Of a stretch of DNA of 64,000 nucleotides, positions 46,438 to 57,625 are shown piece after piece. Position numbers and translations under genes: made by a program. Numbering within the stretch: the first letter of the stretch is position 1; each line of letters begins with the position of its first letter. The stretch comes from Megaleporinus macrocephalus (Eukaryota; Chordata; Actinopteri; Characiformes; Anostomidae). A model generated the notes under the pieces. That model saw nothing but the letters and a program-made list of their open reading frames with translations. It did no database searches and was not told the DNA's origin. Location: positions 11,035,089-11,099,088 of the forward strand of contig CM038725.1 of the NCBI GenBank assembly GCA_021613375.1, written 5' to 3'.

Positions 46438-46664
46438 TTATTTTTAAGCCTTCGTTCACTGTTTATGCTGAGTTTAGGGACAATTTTATGTTTTTCTCTA
46501 CAGCTGACAGTGAAACTAGCTGGAAGTAACTTGGTGTGATTATTTTATAAATAAATGTTCAGAAAATTAAATTATTTTGTGAAAATTAAATTTTACTGCA
46601 AAGGAGGATTATTTTATTGTGCTTACTTCAGCGTGTTTAGACAGTCTGTGTCCATCCATCCATA

Positions 46665-46665
<1 letters not shown>

Positions 46666-46728
<63 letters not shown>

Positions 46729-46730
46729 TA
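46666..46730. repeat. Compound (TA)n(CA)n microsatellite
   Basis: TA units to about 46714, then CACACACACA. Confidence 0.95.
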
Positions 46731-47040
46731 CTACCACTCAAAAGTTTGGGATCACAGTGAAATGTTCTTGTTTTAATGGAGTATCTTCTTCCTTAACACA
46801 ACAATGGACTGACGGGTCTCTAAAGAAAGTTGTTTCTTTTTGGCCATTTTGAGTCGGTCAGCAAGCCATCAACTGCTGATGCTTCAGATACTAAACTAAC
46901 CTAGAATGTTGTTCCCTTTTATACTCACTTATTAGTAGAATGTTTTTCAGCTGTGCATCACAATTCAGCAAGAGTGTCCTAACAACCCATTAGCCCAATA
47001 ACATCCTTAACTTGGATTGGCGGCCATACCAGGAGATTTA
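46731..47040. mobile_element. Tc1-like non-autonomous element, partial
   Basis: Begins ACTACCACTCAAAAGTTTGG, a sequence I recognise as the outer end of a common fish Tc1-type family. Continues with GTCTCTAAAGAAAGTTG and ACAATTCAGCAAGAGTGTCC. The right end is replaced by a TA tract near 47040, so the second TIR is not seen. Confidence 0.5.
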
Positions 47041-47389
47041 TATATATATATATATATATATATCAGGGCCTGTGCTGGCGGGGGGCTGAGGGGGGCACAC
47101 TGCAGTCACAAAAAGCACATTTAGCTATGCAGTGCGGCAACATGTCCTTGCTTGATTCTGATGAGCTTTTACTGTAATTTTCTAATCATATTAGTATCCC
47201 ACGTATTCCTATTTCCACTTCTGAGTATTATATGCTCAGCCTGTGTCTAGGTACTTTTGTCTATCAGTGTGATGTTAAATTAATTAAGGGGAGTTACTGA
47301 AATGAATCACAATTAGATAATCTTTTTTGAATTTTACTTAAGCAATGTGGACTCTTCAATCATTAGGGTCTAAGTTCAAGTTTAAAGGC
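47041..47389. other. TA tract then unique sequence
   Basis: (TA)n at 47041-47063. The rest is non-coding and unrecognised. Confidence 0.5.
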
Positions 47390-47600
47390 ACATGCAACAT
47401 TTTTATTTTATCTCATATGTTAATTTAAGCCTGTACCATTAGATCTGCTATCATCATTCATGCACAAAGCAAGCCCTGAATATGACTATCAGCATGCCCA
47501 CGCATTACGAACCAGGGATGATTATATATATATATATTTTGATGGACTCAAATCTTCCTGTATATATAGACACACACTGGCCCACTGACCATCCTGCACT
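47390..47600. repeat. Interspersed repeat with internal TA tract, copy 1
   Basis: TTATCTCATATGTTAATTTA, TTCATGCACAAAGCAAGCCC, CAGCATGCCCACGCATTACG, a short TA tract (about 47522-47537), then TGATGGACTCAAATCTTCCT and GTATATATAGACACACACTG. The same blocks in the same order occur at 49350-49590. Confidence 0.8.
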
Positions 47601-48056
47601 TTGTAGTCTGTAGACTGACATGGTGGTATGGTGGTGTGGTGGTGGGAGAGACAGGACGAGGAGGCACGATGCAAATGTAACACCAGAGGGACATTTATTA
47701 CAAAACACAAACAAAATGACACTAAAGAAAACAAGGAACTATGAACACTGACTAACTAGCAAAGTAACAAAAGAAAACAAAGACAAGTCAAACCTAAAAC
47801 CAACACTATACGGACCGGACCGGACCGGACAGGACAGACTAACCAGACAGCCAGTGATAAATACAGGAACTAACAAAGAACACCTGGGGCTAATCAAGGG
47901 AGAGACAACACGCTCAGGTGAGGGGCGGAGACAGAGGGCGGAGACATAGAGCACATGACAAAACAGATCCACATGGTGGGAAACATAAACACAAGCACAT
48001 GGGACAAACAAGGGCGTGTAAACAAAGATAGATAGCCAGACAGAGGGCAGATGTGG
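47601..48056. other. Non-coding; (CCGGA)n tract
   Basis: A CCGGA run at about 47811-47833 and a purine-rich AACACAAACAAAATGACAC.. block with CACCTGGGGCTAATCAAGG that looks like part of a fish interspersed repeat. Minus-strand frames here have no domain. Confidence 0.45.
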
Positions 48057-48145
48057 CAGGTGGTAGTGTGTGTGTGTGGCACTGGTATGAGTGGAGCAGA
48101 CACCACAGCGCTGCTGGATAAAGTGGCCAGTGAGTGTATAACTAT
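48057..48145. mobile_element. ATCAGCCATAACATT-family repeat, fragment
   Basis: GTGTGTGGCACTGGTATGAG, TGGAGCAGACACCACAGCGC and TGCTGGATAAAGTGGCCAGT match the family's central section only. Confidence 0.55.
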
Positions 48146-48477
48146 ATAGATATGAATATATATAATGTTTAGGGTGAACAATGCTTTCTGTTAAACAAGC
48201 CAACATGACAGAATGAAAAACGATGCGGATGCTCAAGGGGATGAAGGCAGACGGAATGAAAACAAACTGTTTCTTGGGTAGAAAAGATCCAGAGCGTGTG
48301 GGGGAGCGTCTTTATAGCGTCTGAGCTGCTGGCACAGAGAGAGGATGAGTACGAGGGGAAACTGGACGAAGAGTGACAGCAAATAAGTATGAAAAATAAA
48401 AACTTTCTGGATGGCTGACACAGCTTCTGGGCATGAAATGTGAGCAGTAAACCAGTCAATTTGATCATATTTATTTT

Positions 48478-48600
48478 GTATAGCACTTTTCATACAAGCA
48501 ACTGTAATGCAACCGAAGTGCTTCCCAAACTGATTTTCTCACAGAGAACAAAAACATAAAATATTTGCTCAAGAGGTAATAAATTAAATAAAACACAGTT
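48478..48600. mobile_element. Retroelement-tail-like fragment
   Basis: TTGTATAGCACTTTTCATAC then CCGAAGTGCTTCCCAAACTG resembles the common teleost GTATAGCGCTTTTCACA..AAAGTGCTTTACA motif. Weak and short. Confidence 0.4.
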
Positions 48601-48838
48601 TAAACAGATTATAAAACAGATAGCAGTCACAATTACAATAACATAAAATAAGATAAAATAGATCATTGGCAATATATTTAGTATACGCTTAATATATAGC
48701 AGTAATAGCAATTTAACTTTAATTTTAGTGTTTTTATTGTCATTCCTTAATATAGCTTGTGTACACTGGAATGACATGTCATTGCTCAGGCCTCATCATG
48801 CAACACACAACAGCAGAACTGTGACCGGACTTGATAGA

Positions 48839-49270
48839 GTAGTTGCAGTAAGAACACCAGATATCATTAGAACATGTAAATAAGCATAAATACAATACAA
48901 AGTAGCATTAATATCTTATTCTGAGCTTATCTCGAGCTTCAGTTTGAAGAACAAAGTGTAGTTCCAGATTTCTCCTGGACGCCCCAGACATTGTATGAAT
49001 GTATTCAGTTCCTTCAGCAGCAATCTTGATTTAGCTTAATGAAGTACTAAGCAGTCAAAGCAGGTATTAGATGAGAACTGTAAATAATACTGGGTTGTTT
49101 CCACAAGGAGAAGCTTGAAAAGGGTTATATGAACACACTGACGTATGTAAATGCACTACTTAATGTATTAATACAGTTTAAATATTTTTAAAAAAAATTG
49201 CTCAGTAAATAAAAGCTAAAATGGCTTTTTAAATATATCAATGTCCTCAAGTGCCTAAAACTTAACAGTA
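48839..49270. mobile_element. Mariner-like non-autonomous element, copy 2
   Basis: Matches the interior of 35672-36148 nearly throughout (TTTCTCCTGGACGCCCCAGA, GAGAACTGTAAATAATACTG, CAAGTGCCTAAAACTTAACA). Both termini are eroded. It carries an extra stretch CCACAAGGAGAAGCTTGAAA that is absent from copy 1. Confidence 0.82.
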
Positions 49271-49349
49271 CTTAACAATGAGTACAGTGCAGAACTTAAT
49301 TGCACAATAAATACTAACAGGACAATATACGGCTGGAGAATTTACTTAA

Positions 49350-49466
49350 TTTTTTTATCTCATATATTAATTTAAGCCAGTACCATTCGAGCCGCTGTCA
49401 TTCATGCACAAAGCAAGCCCTGAATATGACAGCATGCCCACACATAACGTTTTACAATACCTGGGA

Positions 49467-49541
<75 letters not shown>

Positions 49542-49590
49542 TGAAGTTGATGGACTCAAATCTTTCTGTATATATAGACACTCACTGGCC
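49350..49590. repeat. Interspersed repeat with internal TA tract, copy 2
   Basis: Same block order as 47390-47600, but the internal TA tract (49469-49535) is about 33 units rather than about 8, so the microsatellite has expanded inside the repeat. Confidence 0.8.
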
Positions 49591-50553
49591 GTCACTCGGC
49601 AGTGGCTTGTGAACAGGTAGTGATAAAAATAAAGTAAGAAACAAATAAAAGGTGGTGATGCTCCTACCCCCACCCATCCTCCCACCACTGATGCTGCTCT
49701 GTTCCATAAACAGATTATTATGGTGTGAATTTTCTGGGCTGCTTTGTCCATGCGGTGAGAGTCAGTGGTAAACACTGCTAATCACATCAAGTGAATCTAC
49801 AGCCCAGTTAAATGGTACGGATTTAGGTTTTGTCCATGAATTCTACTGGCCAAATCACATTTGGGGCTGGCACAGCGCTCCGTCAAATTACTAACTGTAC
49901 ATATGGGAAATGCCACTGAGCGGAAGCAGATGTTTGGACTGGGGACAGCAGTAGCAACAAACGCAGATGCATCCACAGCCCTCCTGGTTCCCATGGCTAC
50001 ATCAGATTTAACTCTGATTCCTCATTTCCAGCAACAAACCCCACACGTACTTAGATAAAGCAAACAGCAGATAAAGCTGGAACTGTGGGAACCGCCCACG
50101 AAACAATGAGATGTAAGTGAGGTGTGAGTTAGTCAGAGTGGTTTGATGTGAATGTGGTACACGGTGGAGAAACATTGTTTATGTGTTTACAGTGGTGGGG
50201 ATGGGGGACAGGATCGTGGTGTCCACTGAACTAAATATAGCCATTTCCTTTGCTATCCAGGGTTACCAGGGAACCAACGTGCCTATTTCTGAACCTATAG
50301 GTTGTAATGTAATGTTGATTATGATCAAATAAATCTAAATAATAATAATAATAATAATAAAAGTCTTTGGGCACTAGTTTCCTGCACCCAGAAAGCAAGC
50401 ATATATCTGTCCACTGGCTGGATAACATTAGTATATCACTCACTGTATGACATTGCAGGTCCACTGCATTGTGCTGTGTATAAGGTGTAACTAGTTTTAA
50501 AACTTTAACTTTTAACTTTTATTTGAAAAAATAAACTAATATTATTACAAAAG

Positions 50554-50555
<2 letters not shown>
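49591..50555. other. No gene recognised; AAT tract
   Basis: Non-coding. (AAT)n at about 50339-50360. Overlapping frames at 49800-50058 on both strands have no domain. Confidence 0.5.

Positions 50556-50614
<59 letters not shown>
50556..50614. repeat. (TA)n microsatellite
   Basis: About 29 TA units. Followed by ACAGTGGCC..GAGCCACTGCTCTCTTGCTA, which recurs in altered form at 50762-50808. Confidence 0.96.
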
Positions 50615-50617
<3 letters not shown>

Positions 50618-50817
50618 TGGCCTGCCAGTGAGCCACTGCTCTCTTGCTATAAAAAAAAATTTAATTGAAATTTACGGGGGATAAGGAAAGAAAGAGACAA
50701 AGGAAAAATAAATAAACTGGACTGTGAGTGGAAAATCAGTAATGAAAATTGTCTAATACTACAGTGGACCACCAGCTTTGCCATCAGTGAGCCATTGCCT
50801 TCTTGCTATTAGGGCAC

Positions 50818-51140
50818 ATACCCATTTCGCTATTCAGGATCACGGGGGCGCTGGAGCCAATCCCAGTGTCATCTGGCAAAGCTGGAGTACACCATGGACA
50901 GGTCGCCAGTCCATCGCATGGCCAACACACACTCACGCACACACCTACAGGCAATTTAGAGTGACCGATCAACCTAACATGCATGTGCTTGGACTGTGGG
51001 AGGAAACCGGAGTACCCGGAGGAAACCCACTCAAGCACAGGGAGAACATACACATTCCACACAGAACGGAACAGACCGGGAGTCCAACCTTGATCTTGCT
51101 GTGAGGCCACAGTGCTAACCACTACACCACCATGTCACCC
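50818..51140 (-). mobile_element. tRNA-headed SINE, near full length
   Basis: Minus-strand copy from GATCACGGGGGCGCTGGAGC to the head region CACTACACCACCATGTCACC at about 51138. The (GGAT)n tail is missing and the head is mutated. No target duplication found. Confidence 0.85.
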
Positions 51141-51967
51141 ACATCCATAATCACTGAATGTAAAACCTTTTTTATAGGAGTTAAAGGTGCCATAGAATGC
51201 ATTTATTAAGCTTTTAAAATTGTTCTATAACATTCCACACAGTAGGTGAGTGACTTTGGTCGGGGTGAAAAATGGCCAGATGCAGTTTTACATGCCCTAG
51301 AATGTAGCCTTAGAATAAAACAAGCTGTTTTGCCTTTTTGGTTACGCTTATGAATAATTTAATGAGCTCTGATGCAACTTTCTGGTTTACACAAGCACCG
51401 TGTTGAAAAAGGCAAGTGTTTTTATTGTCATTCCTCAAATAAAATCAAACTCACTTACTGTTTAGTTAGCTATGATAGTCATTGGAGGCTGGCTAGTATG
51501 TAATGCTACCTGTACTACTGACTTTCTTTTGATCTCAACATTAAAACAAAGTGAATTAAAGTGCTCACTGGGAAATTTTCAGTTTAAGAAGATCTGCTGT
51601 AACCTGCAAACAGCAATAAACCCACACAGCATGGCTGCTACTTACAGGCTACTGTTGGGTTGTGATGCAAATAAAGGTGGAACTGCTCTCTTCAGTCTCT
51701 TCAGTGTCAAACACTAAGCGAAGCTGCTTAATGTTGTTTAAGGTTTGAGAAACTGTGTGGAATGAAACTTTAAAGTTCTGCATTATCTTAATCATGTGCT
51801 CACTGAAATTGGCTTCTTGTTCATTAGCTTTTTTTGCGAGTGGTGCTGTTGTTATATTCTAACACCTGTCCCAGCCATAGCATTTAAGGTGGAACGGAAT
51901 TAAGGAGCTGGTGAACAGAAAGCCAATTTCAGCCTCATTTGAAGATTAATATCTTTATGAGTAAAAA
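51141..51967. other. No gene recognised
   Basis: Non-coding sequence; a frame at 51472-51717 has no domain. Confidence 0.5.
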
Positions 51968-52205
51968 AAACATACATCTCCATTTTTGACCATTTTTATT
52001 TTTCTACATCATTTGAACACGACAGCGCCCGTTTACATTGCCATCAAATTATATGATGACTGGACCAATAGAAATATTTCTAAATAGCTTTAAAAATATT
52101 CTGGTTCCATTGACTTACATTGAAAGTAAGGACTGTTTTTGACCTCTCCTGTAAAGTTGTTGTTTTTTTTTAAGACACTTGTTTTTCAATGGACAGCCAC
52201 GATAT
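51968..52205 (+). repeat. CCATTGACTTACATTGAAAG-family repeat, copy 6
   Basis: ACATACATCTCCATTTTTGA, TTCTACATCATTTGAACACG, GACTGGACCAATAGAAATAT, GGTTCCATTGACTTACATTG, CTCTCCTGTAAAGTTG, TTTTTCAATGGACAGCCACG. Confidence 0.75.
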
Positions 52206-52394
52206 GCATTGTGCCCACTGACGGTTCTTTGGGAAGAGTGAAAGGACTGACATCCCCTTCCAGCCCAGAACAATACATTTCTACAGTGTGCTGTTTTTGA
52301 TCCTGTAGCTCTGTTGTCATTGTTGTTCTGGTGCTCTGGAAAAGTGAGCTGGTATATGTAAATTCTGGGGGTGTAAACATAAACAACTCCCCAT

Positions 52395-52535
52395 TCTATG
52401 AATGCAGCAATGGCTGTTTACATTGTGTGAACATTTCATGATGAGTGGGCCAATAGAAATGCTCCAAAATAGCTTGGAAAACATTCAGGTTCCATTGACT
52501 TGCATTACAAGAACAGCTTTGGACCGTGACAACAT
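52395..52535 (+). repeat. CCATTGACTTACATTGAAAG-family repeat, copy 7
   Basis: CAATGGCTGTTTACATTGTG, GTGGGCCAATAGAAATGCTC, CAAAATAGCTTGGAAAAC and GGTTCCATTGACTTGCATTA, then diverges. Lies about 200 bp from copy 6 in the same orientation. Confidence 0.7.
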
Positions 52536-53689
52536 ACGACAAATATGTCCTAAAACCAAATCACTCTGGATTTGTTCACATCTTAATGATTTAACATGAT
52601 TATACATTTAGAAAACACGTGTACTTGCCCTTTAATGAAGCCCATGCTCAGCACTGTAAACCACAATGCTGTGTGGTGATCAGTGGAAAAGTGGTACAGT
52701 GGTGAAGTGCGGCTCAGTAGAAAGCTTAGTGTGTTTTTTTATGTGATGCCTGATGTGATTCAGTGAATATGAGCAATATTTAAAATAATACACATTGCTG
52801 CCCAAATGCCTGTGGCCTCCTGAAGCTGTGCTCCTGCTGTGCTCCTGCGTTTCCTTATTATGCAGCACCACTGACTTGAAATATTCTTATCGTATTAAGA
52901 AACTTCCCTAAAGAGGCTGGAATCTGATATTTGATACATGAACGTGGAGATATGTACGCAAACGAGCGTCGAAGTAACCGACAGAACAGCATTATTTGGA
53001 TGATTGTAATATTTGCAGGAGCAACAGATCTCATCGAGTTTGGGTGAATGTTCGATTCAGTTTAGCGAACCGACTCCTTTGAACGAGTCGAACTGTTCAC
53101 ACGACACGGGAACGAGAACTGACAGCTGTGTAGAGACACAACAAGCTATGCAAAGTGTTGCTTTTATGTGTGTGGGGTCACACTTTATTGCAGTTATCCG
53201 GCTGGACGCATGCGAGTTTGCCTAGACTGGGTTTTAGGCTGGTTTAAGGAACCTGTGGTTACATTCTTGAGGTCTATGTACGTATGGTTCACTGGCTTTA
53301 AGTTCAAGATGCTTTAGTTGCATTTCAACTACATACAGATATACAGGAAAGCATACAAGCACAAAGCACAAGTGCAAGACGATACAATATGTTTATACAT
53401 ACAAAGACATACAATACATACACAAAGGAATCTATTCAAAAGAATGGGACAGTTTACGGTACTGATAATATGTAGGGTTATGCAAAGAGGAATGTCCCAA
53501 ACTGACATATGCCAACATAGGTAGCAGTTATAACAACAGTAGTGAGTTAATACATTCTAGCAGCAGATATTGCATATATAGCCCATTTCCCATTTGCAGA
53601 TCATGTTACATGACCTCTAACTTTATTTATTTATAGTTGATAAGTGTAGGTAGGTATGTGTGTATATGTATGTATAAATGTACTTACAT
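52536..53689. other. No gene recognised
   Basis: Non-coding. 53030-53110 carries CGAACCGACTCC..GAACGAGTCGAAC palindrome-like pieces reminiscent of a GAATCG-type fish repeat; similar GAATCG motifs occur at 54488-54535. Confidence 0.45.
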
Positions 53690-53693
53690 TATA

Positions 53694-53738
<45 letters not shown>
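53690..53738. repeat. (TA)n followed by poly-T
   Basis: TA units to 53710, then about 28 T. Reads on the opposite strand as poly-A followed by TA, as in a retroelement tail. Confidence 0.9.
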
Positions 53739-53740
<2 letters not shown>

Positions 53741-53914
53741 CTCATTATGAATATCAAGTCACTTTATACTCATCAAGTCACTTCTTCATCCTCGTTTTAA
53801 TGGCACCGCGCCTTGTTGTATGTCTATTCTTGCTCAGTATGGAGTGTTCAGCTCAACTAGTCTCTGTGTATGTGAGTAATAGTTACAGGAGGTTTTTTTC
53901 TGCTCTTATTAGTC

Positions 53915-54175
53915 TCCATATATTGTCGCTGTCCATTGAAAAACTCCAGAATTGCAGCTTTACAGGAGAGACCAAAAACCTACTTTACTTTCAATGTAAG
54001 TCAATGGAACCAGAAATTTTTCAGAGCTGTTTTGGAGCACTTCTATTGGTCCATTCACTATAAAATTCAGAAACAATGTACATGACTATAGGGATGTTCA
54101 AATGATGTAGAAAACTCAAAATTGACAAAAACGAAGATACATGTTTTTATTGAACAGCGATGATATGTGGTAATA
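53915..54175 (-). repeat. CCATTGACTTACATTGAAAG-family repeat, copy 8
   Basis: Reverse-complement order: TCGCTGTCCATTGAAAAACT, GCTTTACAGGAGAGACC, TTTCAATGTAAGTCAATGGA, GGAGCACTTCTATTGGTCCA, TTCAAATGATGTAGAAAACT. Flanked by three loose repeats of an AGTGATAGGTACAGGATGGG-like motif (53870, 54172, 54220). Confidence 0.75.
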
Positions 54176-54289
54176 GTCTCAGGAGGGGCTACTTTTCTGC
54201 TCTAAGTAGTCTTCATATATGTGAGTGATAGGTACAGGATGGGTTTCTTTTCTGCTCTAATCAGAATTCGTAAATGTGGTACCCTTTGT

Positions 54290-54378
54290 TTATTGGTGAC
54301 AGCATTGTGTTGTATTGTGTTCCTGTCTTGTGAATAAGCTATTGGTTGACCAAATTTCCTTCGGAATCAATAAAATAT
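54290..54378 (+). mobile_element. LINE 3' tail with TA-rich end
   Basis: TTTCCTTCGGAATCAATAAAATATCTAT is a variant of the TTCCC..GGGATCAATAAAGTATCTA tail common to teleost L2-like LINEs. It is followed directly by a (TA)n tract. Only the last about 90 bp are recognisable. Confidence 0.6.
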
Positions 54379-54383
54379 CTATA

Positions 54384-54466
<83 letters not shown>

Positions 54467-54468
54467 AA
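54379..54468. repeat. (TA)n microsatellite with TAAA interruptions
   Basis: Long TA run, lying just upstream of the CpG-rich promoter block. Confidence 0.95.
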
Positions 54469-54479
54469 TAAAGATTCAT

Positions 54480-55760
54480 TTGGACTTGTGAATCGGTTCA
54501 GCTGGGTTACTGACAAGAGCGAATCGTTCATGAGTCCGACACTCGAGTTCCCAGCCGCTCGGCGCTCTGTTAGCAGGGTCTGGGGGGAAAGGAGTGGGAC
54601 TGGGAGCAGCTGTGGCAAAATGTCCAACTAATCTCGAAAGAAAAGACAAGTTACGCAGGAGGAAAACATTACAGCGCGCCTGACTGAGTGGAAATGAAAA
54701 AAGAGACGAGTGTCGTACCTTAGGACGTAAGCGAGCATCGCTTCGGAAAGCGACTCGGCGTGTTTTGTTCGGAACTCAGCTGGAAAGAAAATAAGAGCTA
54801 CAGAAAAAGAAGACTGGCGCACACACCGACAATAAAAGCGCACATTCCCGTCAAGTGGACCGCTACCACGACCTGGGGTTTGCGGGAAGCCAGAAAGGTT
54901 CGTATTGTTTCCCTGGTTTCTCGTTTTTGGGGTTCAGTATTTCGGAGCGGGCTTCTTATTTTCTTTCTCTGTCTCTCTAAACTCGAAAACTCAGGAAACA
55001 ATGAAGACATAACTCATCAAGTGTGCCCGTCAGCTAGCCTGGCTAGCATCGTGGGACTAGCCGGAGCTAGCTAACGTTCGGTTAGCGCGCGAGCTAGCCG
55101 AGCTAGTTTCCCTCAGGAAAGTTTGTTTTTTTCGCTTTATCGAATACTTTGGGAACGTTTTGAAGGAGGGATTTGAGGGTGAACAACAACAAAAGAAAGA
55201 AGGGCAGGCTCTCTTTCTCGAGCCCCCCCTCTATCTCCTGCTTTTCATGGACCCGGAGGTCAGGAACGAAGACCGGGGCACTGTTCCGCCAGGGACCGGG
55301 GTTACGGACGGCAGCAGAGGGCCTGACTCGACCCACTTTTCGTTTTACCCCAAAACTAGCCGGGTGCGGGTCAGCGACTTTCGTACGCAGCCATCCCGCA
55401 CGTCCCCGGACGGCCTCTCCGACGTGATGATTTACCCGGTGGCCGGAGAAGAGCTGTCGGCCGCGGGGAGTGGCGGCCAGCCCGCGGCTCACGGATCAGG
55501 GAGCTCAGGGACTGCTGCTGGGGGAGGCTGCTATTCCCCCACCTCGGAGGGACCAGATAGCCGGATGTCGCCCACTTCAGCCGGCTCAGATGGGCCTTCT
55601 GTCTTCCCTCCACTGCCTCCACCGCCTCCCCCACCTCCTGGCTACGGGGCACACGGGAGCGTGGACGAAAGCGACCAGCAGGATGGACCGGAATACGAGG
55701 AAGAGGAGGCTGTTTTCTCCCTCTCTGCGCCACCTACTAACCAGTAAGGATGTGTTCTGT
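54480..55760 (+). promoter_or_regulatory. CpG-island promoter and 5' leader of the gene at 55247
   Basis: CpG density rises sharply here compared with the preceding 50 kb (for example GTTAGCGCGCGAGCTAGCCG at about 55082 and CGGCCGCGGGG at about 55459). This is typical of vertebrate housekeeping or developmental promoters. No TATA box is apparent inside it and the start site cannot be fixed. Three short upstream open reading frames would lie in a long leader: 54620-54631 (ATGTCCAACTAA), 54694-54723 and 55001-55012 (ATGAAGACATAA). They may dampen translation if included in the mRNA. Confidence 0.7.
55247..55743 (+). CDS. First coding exon of an unidentified gene (disordered, Pro-rich N-terminus)
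   Basis: ATG at 55247, then 165 codons plus two bases to a donor CCA|GTAAGG (GT at 55744-55745), so the intron is phase 2. The open frame extends upstream to about 55160 without another ATG, so 55247 is the natural start; its context (TTC ATG G) has G at +4 but not a purine at -3. The peptide has no signal sequence or membrane span. Residues 1-30 are charged and Gly/Pro-rich. Residues 31-70 are the least low-complexity part and probably the most conserved (FSFYPKTSRVRVSDFR.., then VMIYPVAGEEL). Residues 71-115 are Gly/Ser-rich, about 121-131 form a proline run (PPLPPPPPPPP), and 137-165 are acidic (GSVDESD.., EYEEEEAVFSLSAPP). I do not recognise the family. A long disordered exon 1 ending in a GSVDE/FSLSAPP-type motif is loosely like reticulon-4, but that is weak and unverified. 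Confidence 0.75.
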
Positions 55761-57329
55761 TTCCATATGATACTTGTGCCCTGAAATTCAATTCAGCGTG
55801 TCTGTTAGGTCCCTCAAGACCTCCATGCTCCTGCATAATCTTGGTGAACGACTTGACATTACAGAAATGTTGTATTTAAAGGGTAAATATCCCTCCGTGG
55901 CGACTGTCAGCTTGATTAATAGGCCTGTGCAGACATATCTAAACATCTCCAGCCTTTCACACAGTTGTGGTGAGTTTAAGTTGCTCACTAAGGGTTGGAG
56001 AAAAGCACAACTTCACTAGCCGAACGATCAGCTGAATAGCTATATATGCTTATGAAGTTCCATTCAGCTGACTGATCCGCAGGCCCACCTACCTGAAGTA
56101 GTAGCACTGAGTCTGCTGGCTGATTTAATTCATAAAAAGTGAAGTCTACCACAGTGATGATTATGTCCTGTTACGCAACTGTAAGCCATCTATGACAGTG
56201 TGGTTTGAAATGGGTTCAGGTCGGCCTCAAAATCCACTTCCATTCATATCTAAGTACTGCTCGTTGTCAAATGACTCAATTTTCTTATGACACAATTCAG
56301 AAACATTGTGGTTTAAAGGGAAAACATTACCTCTGCACTTCTCTTGGCTGCATATCTGTTAGTAGGCCTGAACAAAGCATGATATAGTGTTAAGACTATT
56401 GTAAGCATACTGGCTTTTCTTAGTTAAGTATCATCTTCTTCCTTCAGAAGAAAAAAAAATGCATTATTTAAGGAATCCAAACCACGCAGCACATGTTATG
56501 TCCATGCAGAAGATACAGGTGACTAATAGGTGCACTATGCACTACTTGATCATCAGATTGCAAGCTCATATGTTTTTGTGGAAAAAAAAGCAGCGGTCGC
56601 TCAGTTCCTGCAGGCCTAGACGTTGTTTGTAACCTGTCACACACGCAGGTATATCAATGTGAGACAAAAGTTTTACATGCTTCCAAATGACGTCAACGCT
56701 TTGAGGTTTATCTCTTCACAGAAACAGAGCTGAAATTAGTAATCCCATCAGAAATAGTCCTGACAGAGCCTGTAAATGCTTAGTGAAATGAAAGGTGCAA
56801 AAGAAGTGCTGCTTTTTTGTTTTTATATGTGAAACCCAATGGTGACTAGCCTGTGATACAGAGAGTGACTACCTTTATACTCCCATGCTTTGATGCTGAT
56901 CATTGTACAGTAATAGTATGAAAGCGTGTGGGAGTTTTTGGTAACATATACTTGAAGATGGGATGACTGGGTGTCCGAGTTGTACTTCATTTAAACTATT
57001 TTAGTCTATTAGAGTTGAAGACCATATACAGTACTGTTTACTAGTCATAGAAATACAAGTTGGTGATGTTTCAAAGCCATTTCTAAGGGTAGTAAGCACT
57101 TATTCCTAAAACATTTAACATTAGAGTAGATACAAATAAGCAATACATTGAGTCTTGATATCCAACAGTTTGTTAACTGAACCATTTCCTAAGCTTTCCT
57201 TGAGGAAGAGCTTCATTAACTGATATCAACTGCTGCTGATGCTTAAAAAAAAAAAGCCAGTGCACTGAAGTTACCAAACATGTTCTGTTGTCGTCTAACA
57301 AAAACATAAAACAATGCATTGTTTTGTTT

Positions 57330-57625
57330 TATTCATCTTTGTTTATATTTATTCACAGGAGAAAACAAATGCACTGCCAAAATAAATAGGTTTAAACAGA
57401 ATTCCAGGCTGTCGAAACAATAAACGTAGCTCACATAACTGGCACGAAAGCTTAAAGGCTTTTGCAGAGTTGTGTACTTTACATTAGGTTCTACTTGGCA
57501 CATAATGTCATCATATGTCGCATGCTGAGTTGCATAATGTCCCTCATCTGCCCACAGAATGTATTTAATTTCCTGATTTTTCTGCATGAAAATCAGCCGC
57601 AGGAACTTCCAGACAGCCGCCATTA
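57330..57625. promoter_or_regulatory. Candidate conserved intronic element
   Basis: Repeat-free, with an open minus-strand frame of 96 codons that has no recognisable domain. Motifs such as GAATGTATTTAATTTCCTGA and GCCATTATTAAATAAG resemble homeodomain or MEF2-type sites. An enhancer is more likely than a gene, but neither is shown. Confidence 0.25.

Noticed and set aside
46555..46852. Frames with Ile-Tyr runs
   Set aside because: Translation of a TA/CA microsatellite.
47739..48236. 165-codon minus-strand frame
   Set aside because: No domain, spans a CCGGA microsatellite and repeat fragments, and overlaps another frame of similar length.
49426..49775. Frames on both strands with long Tyr-Ile runs
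   Set aside because: Translation of a (TA)n tract.
55371..55836. Minus-strand and alternative plus-strand frames overlapping the first exon
   Set aside because: GC-rich sequence keeps several frames open; only the frame from 55247 has a suitable ATG, a fitting splice donor and protein-like composition.
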